The notes: generated by a model from the letters alone, not told the origin. 23,038 bases of DNA from SIBU01 sp964430335 (GCA_964430335.1 CAYSEN010000014.1:1-23038); one strand, 5' to 3'. Numbered from the stretch's first letter, positions 1-7,191 are shown. Program-made: numbers and translations.

Positions 1-1349
1 GCCCCTTTCATATAAAACTCTCCTTCAGATTTTGCGTCATGTTTGCCTTCCAAAATTTCCTTGAACGATCGGATAGTTTCTGAAAGTGGAACATACTGAC
101 CTTTGGCGCCGGTGAACTGTTCAGCGACGAAGAATGGTTGTGACAAGAATTTCTGAATTTTTCTTGCTCGTACGACTAGTGCTTTGTCGTCTTCTGAAAG
201 TTCTTCCATACCCAAGATGGCAATAATGTCCTGCAAATCCTTGTATCTTTGTAGCACTCTCTGAACTTCTCGAGCTACTGTGTAGTGTTCTTTTCCAACG
301 ATGTTTGGATCAAGAATGGTTGAAGATGAGTCTAGAGGATCAACTGCAGGGTAAATACCGATTTCAGTTAGAGAACGGTTTAGCACAACAGTAGAGTCGA
401 GGTGTGCGAAAGTTGTAGCTGGGGCAGGGTCGGTAAGGTCGTCGGCTGGAACGTAAACCGCCTGAACAGAAGTAACAGAACCCTTATCGGTCGAAGTAAT
501 TCTTTCCTGTAAGTTTCCCATTTCTGTTGCGAGAGTTGGTTGGTATCCGACAGCTGACGGAATTCTTCCTAGCAAAGCCGAGACCTCAGAACCTGCTTGA
601 GTAAATCGGAAAATGTTATCGATGAAGAATAGAACGTCTTTGCCTTCCTGATCTCTAAAGTACTCAGACATGGTAAGACCTGAAAGAGCTACTCGCATAC
701 GAGCACCTGGCGGTTCGTTCATTTGTCCGAACACCATGGCCACTTTGTCGAGCACTCCTGAATCTTTCATTTCGTGGTAAAGGTCATTTCCTTCTCGAGT
801 TCTTTCGCCGACTCCGGCAAAGACTGAGTAACCTCCGTGATTTGAGGCGATGTTGTGAATCAATTCCTGAATAACGACAGTCTTTCCGACTCCTGCTCCT
901 CCGAATAGACCAACTTTTCCTCCTTTAAGAACTGGACAGATAAGGTCGATAACCTTGATACCAGTTTCTAGGATTTCAACCTTAGTTGCCTGAGAAACGA
1001 AAGACGGCGCCTTTCGGTGAATAGGAGATTTTGTTCCGGTCGAAACCTGTTTACCGTCGTCGATAGTATTTCCCAAGACATCGAAAATTCTTCCAAGAGT
1101 TTCCTTTCCAACAGGTACGGAAATAGGGGATTTGGTGTCGATGACTTCCATTCCTCGAGACAGACCGTCGGTTGTGTCCATGGCAATGGCTCGGACGGTA
1201 TTTCCACCGATATGTTGCTCGGTTTCAAGCACGAGAGTTTTGTCACCATTTTTGACGGTGAGTGCACTGTAGATTTCTGGGACATGATCGGCAAACTCTA
1301 CGTCGACGACCGGTCCGATGATTTTTTTGATTTTTCCTGTTGTTGTCAT
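1..1349 (-). CDS. atpD: F-type ATP synthase subunit beta (3' end cut by window edge)
   Basis: Catalytic subunit of the F1 head; binds and converts ADP/ATP. I translated it directly from the minus strand: it starts at the ATG whose A is base 1349 (MTTTGKIKKIIGPVVDVEF) and stays open for 449 codons to the window edge, ending in GEFYMKG. By comparison with the family only about 15-20 residues are missing. The Walker A motif GGAGVGKT is at residues 150-157 and the catalytic-Glu motif GERTREGNDL at 181-190 (Glu182). It follows atpG by 28 nt with no Shine-Dalgarno, only an A/T-rich leader. The epsilon gene, expected next, lies outside the window. Identity is certain. Confidence 0.98.
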   Translation of the reverse strand, partial: MTTTGKIKKIIGPVVDVEFADHVPEIYSALTVKNGDKTLVLETEQHIGGNTVRAIAMDTTDGLSRGMEVIDTKSPISVPVGKETLGRIFDVLGNTIDDGKQVSTGTKSPIHRKAPSFVSQATKVEILETGIKVIDLICPVLKGGKVGLFGGAGVGKTVVIQELIHNIASNHGGYSVFAGVGERTREGNDLYHEMKDSGVLDKVAMVFGQMNEPPGARMRVALSGLTMSEYFRDQEGKDVLFFIDNIFRFTQAGSEVSALLGRIPSAVGYQPTLATEMGNLQERITSTDKGSVTSVQAVYVPADDLTDPAPATTFAHLDSTVVLNRSLTEIGIYPAVDPLDSSSTILDPNIVGKEHYTVAREVQRVLQRYKDLQDIIAILGMEELSEDDKALVVRARKIQKFLSQPFFVAEQFTGAKGQYVPLSETIRSFKEILEGKHDAKSEGEFYMKG

Positions 1350-1377
1350 GGTTTTACTTTATAAACTTTATAAATTT

Positions 1378-2319
1378 TTAACTTACCGACGCCATTCCCG
1401 CACTTATTTCACTAATTTCTTGTGTGATACCCGATTGTCTTGCCTTGTTAAATACTAGTGTGAGGTCTGCAATCATTTCTCCTGCGGCTTCCGATGCGTT
1501 TTTCATTGCGAGCATTCTACTTGATTGTTCGGAGGCGTTTGATTCGAGGAGCATTTGATAGATTTGCATTCGGACTAATTTCTCGGCGAGTGATTCTAGA
1601 AGTTTGTTTCGGTCTCCTTCTATAAGGTAGTCAATTTTTTCTTCTTTCGTCAGCTCCTTTTCTCTTTCTTTGCCGGTGTCTTTTTGTTCGCCAAGCTCTG
1701 AAATAAGTTTCTTTAGGTCAGTTTTTGAAATCGGCAGGATTTGTTTGACGTTTGCGGTTTGAGACATTGCCGAAACGAAATCTGTGTAAATTACGAAAAT
1801 CTTTTTATATTTTCCTGCAACAAATTCTGTTGTGGAAAGTTTTGAAATTGGGGTAGCGTTTGAAAGGGAAATGTTTGCCGGCATTTCATTGAAACTAGCA
1901 ATGATATTTTTGCCAATTCGTCTCATAGCAGAATCTCCGCGTTTACCAACGGTCAAAATATCAATACTGGTTTTGTCTGTGTTTTCGCGGATGAATGCTA
2001 GAGCTTTTTTGATTGCTTGAGCGTTGTAGGCACCGCAGAGACCTCGGTTTGAGGTAACTAAGATCAGCAAAGTGTTATTTTGGGCTTTCTTAACGTCTTC
2101 ACCTTTGTAGTTTTCAAAAAGAGGGCTTTCGATTGATTCGAGGTTTTTACCTAGGGTGGTCAGGATCTCCCAAGAATATTGTGCGTAAAGACGAGAAGAA
2201 AGTGCGGAAGCGACAGCTCGCTTCATTTTAGACGCAGCAACAAGCTCCATCGCTTTCGTGATTTTCTTGGTGTTTTTGACAGACTTTATTCGTCTTTTAA
2301 TTTCTTTTGATCCGGCCAT
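1378..2319 (-). CDS. atpG: F-type ATP synthase subunit gamma
   Basis: Central rotor stalk of F1. The N-terminal helix is typical (KEIKRRIKSVKNTKKITKAM) and so is the C-terminal helix (NASEAAGEMIADLTLVFNKA, then RQSGITQEISEISAG). At 313 residues it is somewhat longer than the usual 280-290. The extra length is a charged Lys/Glu-rich stretch around residues 205-232 (EQKDTGKEREKELTKEEK) in the globular part. It starts at an ATG, 14 nt after the small Cys-containing gene, and is followed by atpD after 28 nt. The order delta, alpha, gamma, beta is standard except for the small gene between alpha and gamma. Confidence 0.97.
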   Translation of the reverse strand: MAGSKEIKRRIKSVKNTKKITKAMELVAASKMKRAVASALSSRLYAQYSWEILTTLGKNLESIESPLFENYKGEDVKKAQNNTLLILVTSNRGLCGAYNAQAIKKALAFIRENTDKTSIDILTVGKRGDSAMRRIGKNIIASFNEMPANISLSNATPISKLSTTEFVAGKYKKIFVIYTDFVSAMSQTANVKQILPISKTDLKKLISELGEQKDTGKEREKELTKEEKIDYLIEGDRNKLLESLAEKLVRMQIYQMLLESNASEQSSRMLAMKNASEAAGEMIADLTLVFNKARQSGITQEISEISAGMASVS

Positions 2320-2333
2320 AAATATATTCTTAT

Positions 2334-2567
2334 CTAATTATTTGGATATTCTACAAATCCGGGTGGAAACATAACGCTATTGTTTAGTTGTTTTACAAAT
2401 TTTTCATGAAAACAATTTCTGTCTGAGAATAATGTTTGAGGCTTTGTCCTGTCTTTTTGGTAGTTAAAGCTAATATCAATTGCAACCACTTCACCTTTTA
2501 TTTCCTCTAAACAAAAGCAACACCCAAGCTTATCATTTGTATTTTTTTTCCTAAACAAATTAAACAT
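2334..2567 (-). CDS. Small Cys/His-containing protein of unknown function inside the atp operon
   Basis: Not recognised as a named family. The open frame can be extended to a TTG at 2600 inside atpA, but I chose the ATG at 2567, 4 nt after the atpA stop, giving 77 residues. It has a basic N-terminus (MFNLFRKKN), then C16-C-F-C19, a predicted beta stretch (GEVVAIDISFNY), and a second Cys/His group around residues 49-54 (D49, C52, H54). The spacing resembles small single-zinc domains with CxxC followed about 30 residues later by a second ligand pair, though one canonical ligand position is Asp. GC content is about 30% by hand count, clearly lower than the flanking atp genes. It shares their transcript. 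Function unknown; metal binding is an inference. Confidence 0.7.
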   Translation of the reverse strand: MFNLFRKKNTNDKLGCCFCLEEIKGEVVAIDISFNYQKDRTKPQTLFSDRNCFHEKFVKQLNNSVMFPPGFVEYPNN

Positions 2568-2571
2568 TTTT

Positions 2572-4071
2572 TTACTTAAAACTTTCTTTGAACTCCCCAA
2601 TAGCTTTCTTCAATTCCGCCTCGCCTGCGTCGGTCCACATTTTGGTGTCGGCGACATCCTTGTAGAAAGTTTTGGCGTTATTTTCTGTGTATCCGATAAG
2701 TCCAGCTTCAAATTCTTTGATCTTTGCAACAGGAACATCATCCATAAATCCTTTTACCAAGGCGTAAAGAACAACTACTTGGTGAATAGTTTGAACTGGA
2801 GCATATTGTGGCTGTTTTAGGACTTCGACGGCTCGCTTTCCTCGTTCGAGTTGTCTTTTGGTAGATTCATCTAGATCTGAACCGAATTGTGAGAAGGCTT
2901 CGAGTTCTCGGTATTGAGCAAGCTCAAGCTTGAGTGTTCCTGCTACTTTTTTCATAGCCTTGATTTGTGCAGCTGAACCGACTCGAGAGACTGAGTTTCC
3001 GACGTTTACGGCTGGGCGAATACCTTTGTAGAAGAGGTCGGTTTCTAGAAAAATTTGCCCGTCGGTGATTGAAATGACGTTGGTTGGAATGTAAGCAGAA
3101 ATGTCTCCGGCTTGTGTCTCAATGATTGGCAAAGCGGTGATTGAACCTCCTCCGTATTTTGCATTTCTTCGGCAAGCTCGTTCTAGAAGTCTTGAGTGAA
3201 GATAGAAAACATCTCCAGGGTAAGCTTCTCGACCTGGTGGTCGTCTTAGCAAAAGAGAAATTTCTCGGTAGGCGACAGCGTGTTTCGAAAGATCATCATA
3301 AATTATCAAAACATCTTTTCCTTGATCCATGAAAGATTCGGCGATTGAAACACCGGTGTAAGGAGCGATGTATGAAAGAGCGGCAGATTCCGAAGAGCTA
3401 GCGCTAACAATAATTGTGTAATCCATTGCACCTCCTTCTTCGAGTCGAGTCTGGAGTTTTCGCAACTTTGAATCCTTCTGACCGATCGAAACGTAAACAC
3501 AGATCATGTTCTGACCTTTCTGGTTTAAGATCGCATCGATAGCGATAGCGGTCTTACCGGTTTGTCGGTCGCCGATGATAAGCTCTCTTTGACCTCGGCC
3601 GATTGGAATAAGGGCGTCGATTGATTTGATACCGGTCTGAACTGGTTGATCAACACCTTGTCTGGTCACAACTCCTGGAGCCACTTTTTCGATAGGGTAG
3701 GTTTTGTCGGTTTTGATTGCACCTTTTCCGTCGATTGGCTGACCTAGGGCGTTTAGGACACGGCCGATTTGAGAATTTGAAACTGGAACTTCCAAAATTT
3801 TGCCAGTAGCTTTGACCTCGTCGCCTTCGTGAATCTTTGAGAAATCACCAAGAATAATGACTCCAACAGTATCCTCTTCTAGGTTAAGAGCCACGCCGAC
3901 TTCACCGTTACTGAAGCTCACCATTTCGGAAGCTCGAATATCAGAAAGTCCGGAAATTTTTGCAATTCCGTCGAACACCTCGACAACTTTTCCAACCTTT
4001 TCAGCTTTTACTTCAGCCTGAAACTTTTCGATTTGCTTTCTTAAATTTTCTACGATTGTGTTGTTTGACAT
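2572..4071 (-). CDS. atpA: F-type ATP synthase subunit alpha
   Basis: Regulatory nucleotide-binding subunit of the F1 hexamer. Full length at 499 residues. Walker A GDRQTGKT is at residues 167-174, Walker B LIIYDD at 255-260, the RRPPGREAYPGD segment at 276-287, and the arginine-finger region NSVSRVGSAAQ places the finger at Arg363. The N-terminal helix that contacts delta is present (residues 1-25). It starts at an ATG 4 nt after the atpH stop, with no Shine-Dalgarno in the upstream AT-rich bases. Nothing in the reading frame looks damaged. Confidence 0.98.
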   Translation of the reverse strand: MSNNTIVENLRKQIEKFQAEVKAEKVGKVVEVFDGIAKISGLSDIRASEMVSFSNGEVGVALNLEEDTVGVIILGDFSKIHEGDEVKATGKILEVPVSNSQIGRVLNALGQPIDGKGAIKTDKTYPIEKVAPGVVTRQGVDQPVQTGIKSIDALIPIGRGQRELIIGDRQTGKTAIAIDAILNQKGQNMICVYVSIGQKDSKLRKLQTRLEEGGAMDYTIIVSASSSESAALSYIAPYTGVSIAESFMDQGKDVLIIYDDLSKHAVAYREISLLLRRPPGREAYPGDVFYLHSRLLERACRRNAKYGGGSITALPIIETQAGDISAYIPTNVISITDGQIFLETDLFYKGIRPAVNVGNSVSRVGSAAQIKAMKKVAGTLKLELAQYRELEAFSQFGSDLDESTKRQLERGKRAVEVLKQPQYAPVQTIHQVVVLYALVKGFMDDVPVAKIKEFEAGLIGYTENNAKTFYKDVADTKMWTDAGEAELKKAIGEFKESFK

Positions 4072-4075
4072 GGTC

Positions 4076-4483
4076 TTAATTATTTAGAAGGTAATTTTTC
4101 AACTGTTCGACTTTGTTTTTTAACGTAAGATCAATAATTTCTTCGCCTGCCTCTATTCTGAATCCGCCAATAAGTGTCTCATCTTTCTGCCATTGTATAA
4201 TCGGTTCTTTTGGTTTATGTCTGGTTTTTAGCAATTTTTCTATTTTCTCGTTCTCTTCTGTTGTGAGCGGTGCTTTACTAAAAACTTTGGCCCTGACTAT
4301 TTTGTTGTGTGTATCGGAGATTTGTTCAAATTGTTTCAGTATTTCTTTGGATTTTGACAAAAGGTTTTTCTTCGAAAGAAATTCTACAGTGTGCTTTAGG
4401 GCCTTATCTAAGTCAGCACCACTTTTTCCTTTGGTGGCACCATAGATAGCCTCGGCAACATTTTTTGTAGAAATTTTCGACAT
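4076..4483 (-). CDS. atpH: F-type ATP synthase subunit delta, short form
   Basis: Peripheral-stalk subunit joining the b subunits to the top of F1. The C-terminal signature is clear (LIGGFRIEAGEEIIDLTL, about residues 103-120, followed by an amphipathic helix to the end). At 135 residues it is much shorter than the usual 175-185; the N-terminal six-helix domain appears reduced. The ATG start lies 4 nt after the atpF stop and its stop is 4 nt before atpA, so it is tightly coupled in the operon. A reduced delta is plausible for a CPR lineage. The assignment rests on the C-terminal motif plus position. Confidence 0.9.
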   Translation of the reverse strand: MSKISTKNVAEAIYGATKGKSGADLDKALKHTVEFLSKKNLLSKSKEILKQFEQISDTHNKIVRAKVFSKAPLTTEENEKIEKLLKTRHKPKEPIIQWQKDETLIGGFRIEAGEEIIDLTLKNKVEQLKNYLLNN

Positions 4484-4487
4484 TTTT

Positions 4488-4937
4488 TTATTTTGTTTGA
4501 CCTTCCATTATTTTTTTAGTGGCCTCAATCGCTAAAGTAACGATCTCCTTTTTCGCTTCTTCTACCATTTTGACTTTTTCTGCCTCCATTGTTTTTTTAC
4601 CGTTTGAAACGATTTTTGCAACCTCAGCTTTTGCTTCCTCCATCATTTCGTTTTTCTTAGTTTCGGCGATTTTTTTGCCTTCTTGAAGTATTGCGTTTGC
4701 TTCAGCCTTAGCCTTGCTCAATGCTTCATCATATTCTTTTTGAGTTGAACTTAGGATCTCAGCATTTTTCTTGGCGTCAGAAACACCCTTTGCAATTTTT
4801 TCTGATCTCTCGGCCATCAATTTACCCAATGGTTTTAAAGCAAAGATGTATAGAACAGAGAAAACAATAATAAAGTTTATGGCCTGAGCCATTATGATTT
4901 CCCAGTCTATATGAAATGTGTTGATTATTGATTCCAT
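4488..4937 (-). CDS. atpF: F-type ATP synthase subunit b
   Basis: Membrane-anchored peripheral stalk. It has a short N-terminal segment, one membrane helix at about residues 13-33 (MAQAINFIIVFSVLYIFALK), then a long Ala/Glu/Lys-rich coiled coil to residue 149 with no globular domain. Length is within the normal range. ATG start at 4937; it is separated from atpE by 117 nt holding a strong stem-loop, whereas the genes after it are spaced by only 4-5 nt. Only one b-type gene is seen, implying a homodimeric stalk. Confidence 0.95.
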   Translation of the reverse strand: MESIINTFHIDWEIIMAQAINFIIVFSVLYIFALKPLGKLMAERSEKIAKGVSDAKKNAEILSSTQKEYDEALSKAKAEANAILQEGKKIAETKKNEMMEEAKAEVAKIVSNGKKTMEAEKVKMVEEAKKEIVTLAIEATKKIMEGQTK

Positions 4938-4999
4938 AAAATTAAGATTAAAGTTGAAAGTGCTAAGATTTCAGAAAAATTATTCAATTGACAGTGATC

Positions 5000-5038
5000 A
5001 AGATTCAAAATCTAAGTTTTGCTTAAATCTTGAATCTT
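5000..5038 (-). promoter_or_regulatory. Stem-loop between atpE and atpF
   Basis: Two 17-nt arms (5000-5016 and 5022-5038) with a 5-nt loop. As plus-strand sequence the arms have two mismatches, but in the minus-strand RNA both become G-U wobbles, giving an uninterrupted 17-bp helix with loop CAAAA. No U-tract follows, so it is not a classic terminator. It lies 17 nt after the atpE stop in the operon RNA. It may stabilise the 3' end of the atpE message or act as a processing or partial-attenuation site; that role is inference. Confidence 0.75.
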
Positions 5039-5054
5039 TCAACTGGCAACTGTT

Positions 5055-5267
5055 TTACAAAGAGAAGGCGATAACTAGCGCGTAAATAGCAATAGCTTCT
5101 GCGAAAGCAGAAACGATAAGCATAGGAACCAAAACTTTTCCGGCTGCTTCTGGGTTTCGTCCGATAGCTTCCATTGCCTTAGAACCGATCATACCGATAG
5201 CGAAGGCTGGAGCGATACCACCCAAACCGATTGCGATTGCTTTTGCTAGTGGGACAATATTTTCCAT
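5055..5267 (-). CDS. atpE: F-type ATP synthase subunit c (proton type)
   Basis: Proteolipid of the rotor ring, 70 residues in two membrane helices joined by the polar loop AIGRNPE (residues 34-40). The ion-binding carboxylate is Glu57 in AFAEAIAIYALVIAF. The residue after it is Ala, and the helix-1 position that is Gln in sodium-binding c subunits is Ile here (PAFAIGMIG), so proton coupling is expected. An upstream GTG at 5339 would add 24 charged residues unlike any c subunit and would place the start in a stem-loop, so I chose the ATG at 5267. Its leader is strongly A/U-rich, as in well-translated atpE genes. Confidence 0.96.
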   Translation of the reverse strand: MENIVPLAKAIAIGLGGIAPAFAIGMIGSKAMEAIGRNPEAAGKVLVPMLIVSAFAEAIAIYALVIAFSL

Positions 5268-5304
5268 TGTGTTTAAATTAAAATTAATAATTTTTTGACC
5301 TTTA

Positions 5305-5336
5305 CCTTCTGGCATTTTTTGAAAAATATCAGAAGG
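5305..5336 (-). promoter_or_regulatory. Stem-loop in the atpB-atpE spacer
   Basis: Outer 7-bp arms CCTTCTG (5305-5311) and CAGAAGG (5330-5336) enclose an inner A/T helix (ATTTTT against AAAAAT), with a 2-nt imperfection between them. It ends about 38 nt before the atpE ATG in the operon RNA. With the stem-loop after atpE it brackets the c-subunit cistron. It could delimit a processed or stabilised atpE message; function is inferred. Confidence 0.6.
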
Positions 5337-5348
5337 CACATTTCAAAA

Positions 5349-6281
5349 TTATGCCTTTACTGCGTGCTCCACATGAGCGTGTTCTGCTCCATGATGATTC
5401 TCATGTTCATCGTGGCTATCGTGATCTTGAGCCGCGATAGTAAAGTAAACAAGAACCAAAATTGAGAAGATCATCGCTTGAATCAGTCCTACAAAGACCT
5501 CCAAAAACATAAAAGGAATTGGTAGGAAGTAGGGAAGAATGGCGCTCATGGACATAAGAAGAACTTCTCCGGCAAAAATGTTTCCGAACAATCGGAAAGA
5601 AAGAGATGCGATTTTTGCGAATTCTCCAACGAGCTCTAGTAGACCCACGAAAAAGGTAACCGGGGCAACTACTAGGATTGTTGGCTCTTTCCACACCTTA
5701 GTAAAGATGCTAAAGAGCGCCTTTAAGTTAACATACTTATTGAAAGTTTTCCATATACCGATTGAGAAAATACCGAACACGTTAGCGCTAATTACGGCCA
5801 TTATTGCCAAGGCTATTGTGGTATTGATATCAGCTGTTCCGCTTCTTAAGAAAGGAACAAAAGCCTTTCCGTGTTCACCAGATTCGATGATTCCAAAACC
5901 CATAAGAGGTAGAAGGCCTAGCCAGTTGTTTACAAGAATGAAAAGAAAGACTGAAAATGCTAAAGGGAAGACTTTGGTAGAAATTTTTCGGCTGTTTGTG
6001 ACCTGATCACACAAAGAAAGAGCTCCTTCAAGGATTGCCTCAAGGATATTCTGAATTCCTTTTGGAACTTCCTTAAGCTTCAATCTGATAGTAATAGCAA
6101 TTAGAGAAATGACGATAACAGCCACAAAGCTGGTTAGAAGGGCGTTTGTAATAGGAAATCCGCCAATGTGTGCAATATTTTCGGCGTAAAGAGTAGACTC
6201 GTGCTTAATTTCCGTAGTTTCCTTTAGTACGGTCTCGTTTACTTCGTGATTAATTTCTGTTTGATTTTGCGTCGTTGTCAT
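5349..6281 (-). CDS. atpB: F-type ATP synthase subunit a, His-rich C-terminus
   Basis: Membrane stator subunit forming the two proton half-channels against the c ring. The essential arginine is Arg230 in SLSFRLFGNIFAGE and the C-terminal channel helix carries GLIQAMIFSILVLVYF (265-280, Gln268). At 310 residues it is longer than usual: about 40 polar residues precede the first membrane helix, and after the last helix a tail (285-310) holds eight histidines among Asp/Glu. The ATG at 6281 lies inside the 3' end of the preceding gene (32-bp overlap), implying translational coupling. Confidence 0.97.
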   Translation of the reverse strand: MTTTQNQTEINHEVNETVLKETTEIKHESTLYAENIAHIGGFPITNALLTSFVAVIVISLIAITIRLKLKEVPKGIQNILEAILEGALSLCDQVTNSRKISTKVFPLAFSVFLFILVNNWLGLLPLMGFGIIESGEHGKAFVPFLRSGTADINTTIALAIMAVISANVFGIFSIGIWKTFNKYVNLKALFSIFTKVWKEPTILVVAPVTFFVGLLELVGEFAKIASLSFRLFGNIFAGEVLLMSMSAILPYFLPIPFMFLEVFVGLIQAMIFSILVLVYFTIAAQDHDSHDEHENHHGAEHAHVEHAVKA

Positions 6282-6522
6282 TTTTTTCTTGTTCTATTTT
6301 TTGAATGTAATCTTTGATTGTTTTTACAATGCCGAATGATGAGATTAGAAAGCTGAAGCTGGAAAGTCCGATAAAAATCCAAGGCGCTGTACTGTAATGA
6401 CTGTCTAATTTCTTGCCAATTATTAGCGAAAGCAGTATCGGCGCAACAATCCAGCCAGAAATTTGAGTAAAAATCTCAACTGCTGGCTTCCACCAAACCA
6501 CTTTTTCAACTGGCTTTTCCAT
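6250..6522 (-). CDS. AtpZ/AtpI-like small membrane protein, first gene of the atp operon
   Basis: Small accessory membrane protein of the F-type ATPase operon; relatives are linked to assembly of the c ring or to Mg2+/Ca2+ handling. A TTG at 6528 would add two residues, but the ATG at 6522 gives the natural 90-residue protein. It has two membrane helices, about residues 19-37 (ISGWIVAPILLSLIIGKKL) and 46-66, followed by a charged C-terminal helix. The first helix keeps the G-x-x-x-x-P and GxxLD features of the family. It overlaps the atpB start by 32 bp and has its own candidate promoter. Assignment rests on topology, size and position. Confidence 0.8.
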   Translation of the reverse strand: MEKPVEKVVWWKPAVEIFTQISGWIVAPILLSLIIGKKLDSHYSTAPWIFIGLSSFSFLISSFGIVKTIKDYIQKIEQEKNDNDAKSNRN

Positions 6523-6529
6523 AAACAAA

Positions 6530-6545
6530 AGGCTCTTTAAAGCCT
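6530..6545 (-). promoter_or_regulatory. Small hairpin in the atp leader
   Basis: AGGCT and AGCCT arms with a 6-nt loop, followed in the minus-strand RNA by a U-rich run (TTTTGTTT) leading directly into the first start codon. It resembles a weak attenuator or leader hairpin. The 5-bp stem is short, so this is tentative. Confidence 0.3.
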
Positions 6546-6552
6546 CGGCGTA

Positions 6553-6581
6553 ACTCTACCAAGAAAGTCTAATATTCTCAA
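6553..6581 (-). promoter_or_regulatory. Candidate promoter of the atp operon
   Basis: Read on the minus strand: -35 TTGAGA (6576-6581), 17-nt spacer, -10 TAGAGT (6553-6558). The predicted start is roughly 20 nt before the first ATG at 6522. The -35 box lies in the loop of a 7-bp inverted repeat (TCTAATA, 8 nt, TATTAGA; 6568-6589), which suggests repressor or activator binding. Confidence 0.55.
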
Positions 6582-6584
6582 GTA

Positions 6585-6609
6585 TTAGAATTGACTTTGT
6601 CAGTTCTAA
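6585..6609. promoter_or_regulatory. Imperfect palindrome upstream of the atp promoter
   Basis: Eleven-base arms TTAGAATTGAC (6585-6595) and GTCAGTTCTAA (6599-6609) around TTT, with one mismatch. It lies between the cupin terminator and the atp promoter, where no plus-strand transcript is expected, so a protein-binding site in DNA is more likely than an RNA hairpin. No regulator is identified. Confidence 0.45.
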
Positions 6610-6627
6610 ACTTTCTAAAAAAGGCAA

Positions 6628-6657
6628 TAAAAAACCGCCGATTTTGGTCGGAGGTTT
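6628..6657 (-). terminator. Intrinsic terminator of the cupin gene
   Basis: Minus-strand hairpin with arms AAACCTCCGA and TCGGCGGTTT (one mismatch), loop CCAAAA, running into a T-tract (TTTTTTATT). It lies 18 nt after the cupin stop codon. Confidence 0.85.
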
Positions 6658-6675
6658 GAAGGCGGAGATGGGTGT

Positions 6676-7158
6676 TCAGTCTGTTCCTAACAAGTCCTGA
6701 CCCTTTTTCCCATTCATTTCACTTGCACCCTTTTGCCAGACGGCGTCATCGACGTCGGGAGCGAAGGCAACGATCACTTGATTGCCACCCTCGCCGATAC
6801 CCACCACGGCGTGCGGGGTGTCAGCTGGAATCAGCAAGGTGTTGTTCATGAATGAACGCTCGTGCTCCAGGATCTGCCCGTTGACATAGACATAGACCCT
6901 GATGTATCCGCCAAGTACGACGTAGGTCTTGTCCTTGGCGGGGTTTTTGTGAAAGGGTGTCGCTTGCCCCCATTCGATTGACAACAACCGAACCCCAATC
7001 GTCGATTTGTGACTTTCGTTGCCGGTGGCGATTGTCGTGTACGGTTGTACCTTCGGTATAATGAAGGTTGTCCGATGGACATACTCGGGAGGCAGGACCT
7101 GCATGATGTCAGGCAGGCCGTTTTTGTCCAGTTCGAGCTCTTTCTTTTCGGTGCTCAT
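6676..7158 (-). CDS. Cupin-fold protein, probably acquired
   Basis: Single-domain protein of 160 residues. The central part (about 73-130) looks like a cupin beta barrel: PFHKNPAKDKTYVVLGGYIR forms the first metal-site-like strand pair and LLIPADTPHAVVGIGEGG the second, with His71 and His115 as candidate ligands. This resembles small sugar- or metabolite-binding cupins, but the substrate cannot be read from sequence. Unlike its neighbours it is GC-rich (50-63% on sampled lines) and has a purine-rich Shine-Dalgarno-like AGGAA before the ATG. It also has a TTGACA promoter and its own terminator: a self-contained unit, likely gained by transfer. Confidence 0.75.
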   Translation of the reverse strand: MSTEKKELELDKNGLPDIMQVLPPEYVHRTTFIIPKVQPYTTIATGNESHKSTIGVRLLSIEWGQATPFHKNPAKDKTYVVLGGYIRVYVYVNGQILEHERSFMNNTLLIPADTPHAVVGIGEGGNQVIVAFAPDVDDAVWQKGASEMNGKKGQDLLGTD

Positions 7159-7191
7159 GATGTTGTTCCTGTTTCTGTCTTTTCTTTCCGT

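Noticed and set aside
1017..1364. Plus-strand frames over atpD and similar long antisense frames over atpB, groEL and rnj
   Set aside because: They are shadows of conserved genes with clear family motifs on the other strand.
2568..2600. Longer version of the small Cys gene starting at a TTG inside atpA
   Set aside because: An ATG 4 nt after the atpA stop gives a cleaner start and normal operon spacing.
5268..5339. Extended 94-residue atpE starting at a GTG
   Set aside because: It adds 24 charged residues never seen on c subunits and starts inside a stem-loop; the ATG at 5267 fits the family exactly.
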